A stretch of 64,000 bases of DNA from Anadara kagoshimensis (Eukaryota > Mollusca > Bivalvia > Arcoida > Arcidae). The notes beneath the pieces were generated by a model. The model had not been told where the DNA came from and searched no databases. It worked only from the letters and a program-made list of their open reading frames with translations. Where the stretch lies: assembly GCA_021292105.1 (NCBI GenBank), contig CM037874.1:20953534-21017533 (forward strand), read 5' to 3'. Every line of letters starts with the position of its first letter. Within the stretch, counting starts at the first letter, position 1. The translations under genes were made by a program, and so were the position numbers. Positions 60,917-64,000 of this stretch are shown piece by piece.

Positions 60917-63900
60917 ACATGTATCAGATAGCACTATACCTCATAGTACTTCACACTTTGTCACTATACCTGATGACATGTGTCAGGTAGCACTATACCT
61001 CATAGTACTTCACACTTTGTCACTAGACCTGATGACATGTGTCAGGTAGCACTATACCTCATAGTACTTCACACTTTGTCACTAGACCTGATGACATGTG
61101 TCAGGTAGCACTATACCTCATAGTACTTCACACTTTGTCACTAGACCTGATGACATGTGTCAGGTAGCTCTATACCTCATAGTACTTCACACTTTGTCAC
61201 TATACCTGATGACATGTGTCAGGTAGCTCTATACCTCATAGTACTTCACACTTTGTCACTAGACCTGATGACATGTGTCAGGTAGCTCTATACCTCATAG
61301 TACTTCACACTTTGTCACTAGACCTGATGACATGTGTCAGGTAGCACTATACCTCATAGTACTTCACACTTTGTCACTATACCTGATGACATGTCTCAGG
61401 TAGCTCTATACCTCATAGTACTTCACACTTTGTCACTATACCTGATGACATGTCTCAGGTAGCTCTATACCTCATAGTACTTCACACTTTGGCACTATAC
61501 CTGATGACATATGTCAGATAGCACTATACCTCATAGTACTTCACACTTTGTCACTATACCTGATGACATGTGTCAGATAGCACTATACCTCATAGTACTT
61601 CACACTTTGTCATTATACCTGATGACATGTGTCAGATAGCACTATACCTCATAGTACTTCACACTTTGTCATTATACCTGATGACATGTGTTAGATATCA
61701 CTATACCTCATAGTACTTCACATATTGTCACTATACCTGATGACATGTGTCAGGTAGCTCTATACCTCATAGTACTTCACACTTTGTCACTATCCCTGGT
61801 GACATGTGTCAGATAGCAGTATACCTCATAGTACTTCACACTTTGTCATTATACCTGATGATATATCTCAGATAGCACTATACCTCATAGTACTTCACAC
61901 TTTGTCACTATACCTGATGATATATCTCGGATAGCACTATACCTCATAGTACTTCACACTTTGTCACTATACCTGATGATATATCTCAGATGGCACTATA
62001 CCTCATAGTACTTCACACTTTGTCACTATACCTGATGACATGTGTCTGATAGTACTATAACTCATAGTACTTCACACTTTGTCACTATATCTGATGACAT
62101 GTGTCAGATAGCACAATACCTCATAGTACTTCACACTTTGTCACTATATCTGATGACATGTGTCAGATAGCACTATACCTCATAGTACTTCACATTTTGT
62201 CACTATACCTGATGACATGTGTCAGATAGCTCTATACCTCATAGAACTTCACACTTTGTAACTATACTTGATGACATGTGTTAGATAGCACTATACCTCA
62301 TAGTACTTCACACTTTGTCACTATACCCGATGGCATGTGTCAGATAGCACTATACCTCATAGTACTTCACACTTTGTCACTATACCTGATGACATGTGCC
62401 AGTTAGCACTATACCTCATAGTACTTCACACTTTGTCACTATCCCTGGTGACATGTGTCAGATAGCAGTATACCTCATAGTACTTCACACTTTGTCATTA
62501 TACCTGATGATATATCTCAGATAGCACTATACCTCATAGTACTTCACACTTTGTCACTATACCTGATGATATATCTCGGATAGCACTATACCTCATAGTA
62601 CTTCACACTTTGTCACTATACCTGATGATATATCTCAGATGGCACTATACCTCATAGTACTTCACACTTTGTCACTATACCTGATGACATGTGTCAGATA
62701 GTACTATAACTCATAGTACTTCACACTTTGTCACTATATCTGATGACATGTGTCAGATAGCACAATACCTCATAGTACTTCACACTTTGTCACTATATCT
62801 GATGACATGTGTCAGATAGCACTATACCTCATAGTACTTCACACTTTGTCACTATACCTGATGACATGTGTCAGATATCACTATACCTTTTAGTACTTCA
62901 CACTTTGTCACTATACCTGATGACATGTGTCAGATAGCACTATACCTCATAGTACTTCACACTTTGTCACTATACCTGATGACATGTGTCGGGTAGCTCT
63001 ATACCTCATAGAACTTCACACTTTGTCACTATACCTGGTGACATGTGTCAGGTAGCTCTATACCTCATAGTACTTCACACTTTGTCACTATATCTGATGA
63101 CATGTGTCAGATAGCACTATACCTCATAGCACTTCACACTTTGTCACTATACCTGATGACATGTGTCAGATAGCACTATACCTCATAGAACTTCACACAT
63201 TCTCACTATACCTGATGACATGTGTCGGGTAGCTCTATACCTCATAGTACTTCACACTTTGTCACTATACTTGATGACATGTGTCAGGTAGCATTATACC
63301 TCATAGTACTTCACAATTTGTCACTATTCCTGATGACATGTGTCAGATAGCACTATACCTTATAGTACTTCACACTTTGTCACTATACCTGATGGCATGG
63401 GTCGGGTAGCTCTATACCTCATAGTACTTCACACTTTTTCAATATACCTGATGACATGTGTCGGGTAGTTCTATACCTCATAGTACTTCACACTTTGTCA
63501 CTATACCTGATGACATGTGTCGGGTAGCTCTATACCTCATAGTACTTCAAAATTTTTTAATATACCTGATGACATGTGTTAGATAGCACTATACCTCATA
63601 GTACTTCACACTTTTTCAATATACCTGATGACATGTGTCAGATAGCACTATACCTCATAGAACTTCACACTTTGTCACTATACCTGGTGACATGTGTCAG
63701 GTAGCTCTATACCTTATAGTACTTCACACTTTGGCACTATATCTGATGACATGTGTCAGATAGCACTATACCTCATAGAACTTCACACTTTGTCACTATA
63801 TCTGATGACATGTGTCAGATAGCTCTATACCTCATAGAACTTCACACATTGTCACTTTATCTGATGACATGTGTCAGATAGCACTATACCTCATAGAACT

Positions 63901-64000
63901 TCACACTTTGTCACTATACCTGATGACATGTGTCGGGTAGCTCTATACCTCATAGTACTTCACACTTTGTCACTATATCTGATGACATGTGTCAGATAGC
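60917..64000. repeat. 59-bp satellite array, at least 52 monomers, runs off the window
   Basis: Monomer landmarks are ACATGTGTCAGATAGC, CTATACCTCATAGTACTTCA and CACTTTGTCACTATACCTGA, with 59-bp spacing (for example ACATGTGTC at 60,976 and 61,035). A block containing the rare GATGATATATCTC(A/G)G monomers at 61,861 recurs at 62,510, an offset of 649 bp (11 monomers). Each monomer holds the near-palindrome ACCTGATGACATGTGTCAGG. The array begins directly where the last 1.6-kb unit would have continued. Confidence 0.95.

Noticed and set aside
60917-64000. CRISPR-like array
   Set aside because: The whole 59-bp monomer is repeated with no unique spacers, and the surroundings are animal DNA.

Overview
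The window is eukaryotic, AT-rich and gene-poor, and is dominated by mobile elements and tandem repeats. The only host gene seen is a Mab-21/cGAS-like protein at the left edge. That gene, three APE-type LINEs, tRNA-derived SINEs with a repeated core domain, and long satellite arrays together suggest a mollusc, most likely a bivalve. This is inferred from family resemblance, not from a search.

Layout: 1-1.5 kb holds the 3' part of a Mab-21-domain gene. 1.5-5.3 kb is intergenic, with MITEs of one TA-flanked family, a 145-bp tandem repeat and a 108-bp foldback element with a 7-bp target duplication. 5,307-38,694 is the main discovery. It is a 33.4-kb mobile-element-like structure flanked by a perfect 11-bp direct repeat. 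Its 229-bp outer terminal inverted repeats differ at one position by eye, and they continue inward as two arrays of a 184-bp satellite in mirror orientation (about 62 copies left, 28 right). The interior (16.9-33.3 kb) carries no recognisable transposase. It contains a 9.9-kb CACTA-type element with a 3-bp ACT duplication. That element holds a decayed LINE and a 1.8-kb hAT-like element, which in turn holds a tRNA-type SINE and a 154-bp foldback MITE. A second, L1/Tx1-like LINE lies outside the CACTA element.

38.7-48.4 kb is the right flank: a MITE 22 bp from the big element's end, a second MITE family, a nearly full-length but broken LINE on the minus strand, and AT-rich DNA with a SINE. Exactly 1,000 N follow (48,357-49,356). 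From 49,357 to 60,916 a unit of about 1.6 kb is tandemly repeated. Each unit combines a MITE with three left ends and one right end, a hairpin, and two SINE-derived pieces. From 60,917 to the window end runs a 59-bp satellite with an 11-monomer higher-order duplication.

Taken together, the window shows terminal inverted repeats of DNA transposons turning into tandem arrays at least twice: the 184-bp satellite inside the giant element's ends, and the MITE-bearing 1.6-kb unit. Nothing here looks like an operon or a coordinated gene set. The transposon proteins that can be read all belong to broken LINEs.
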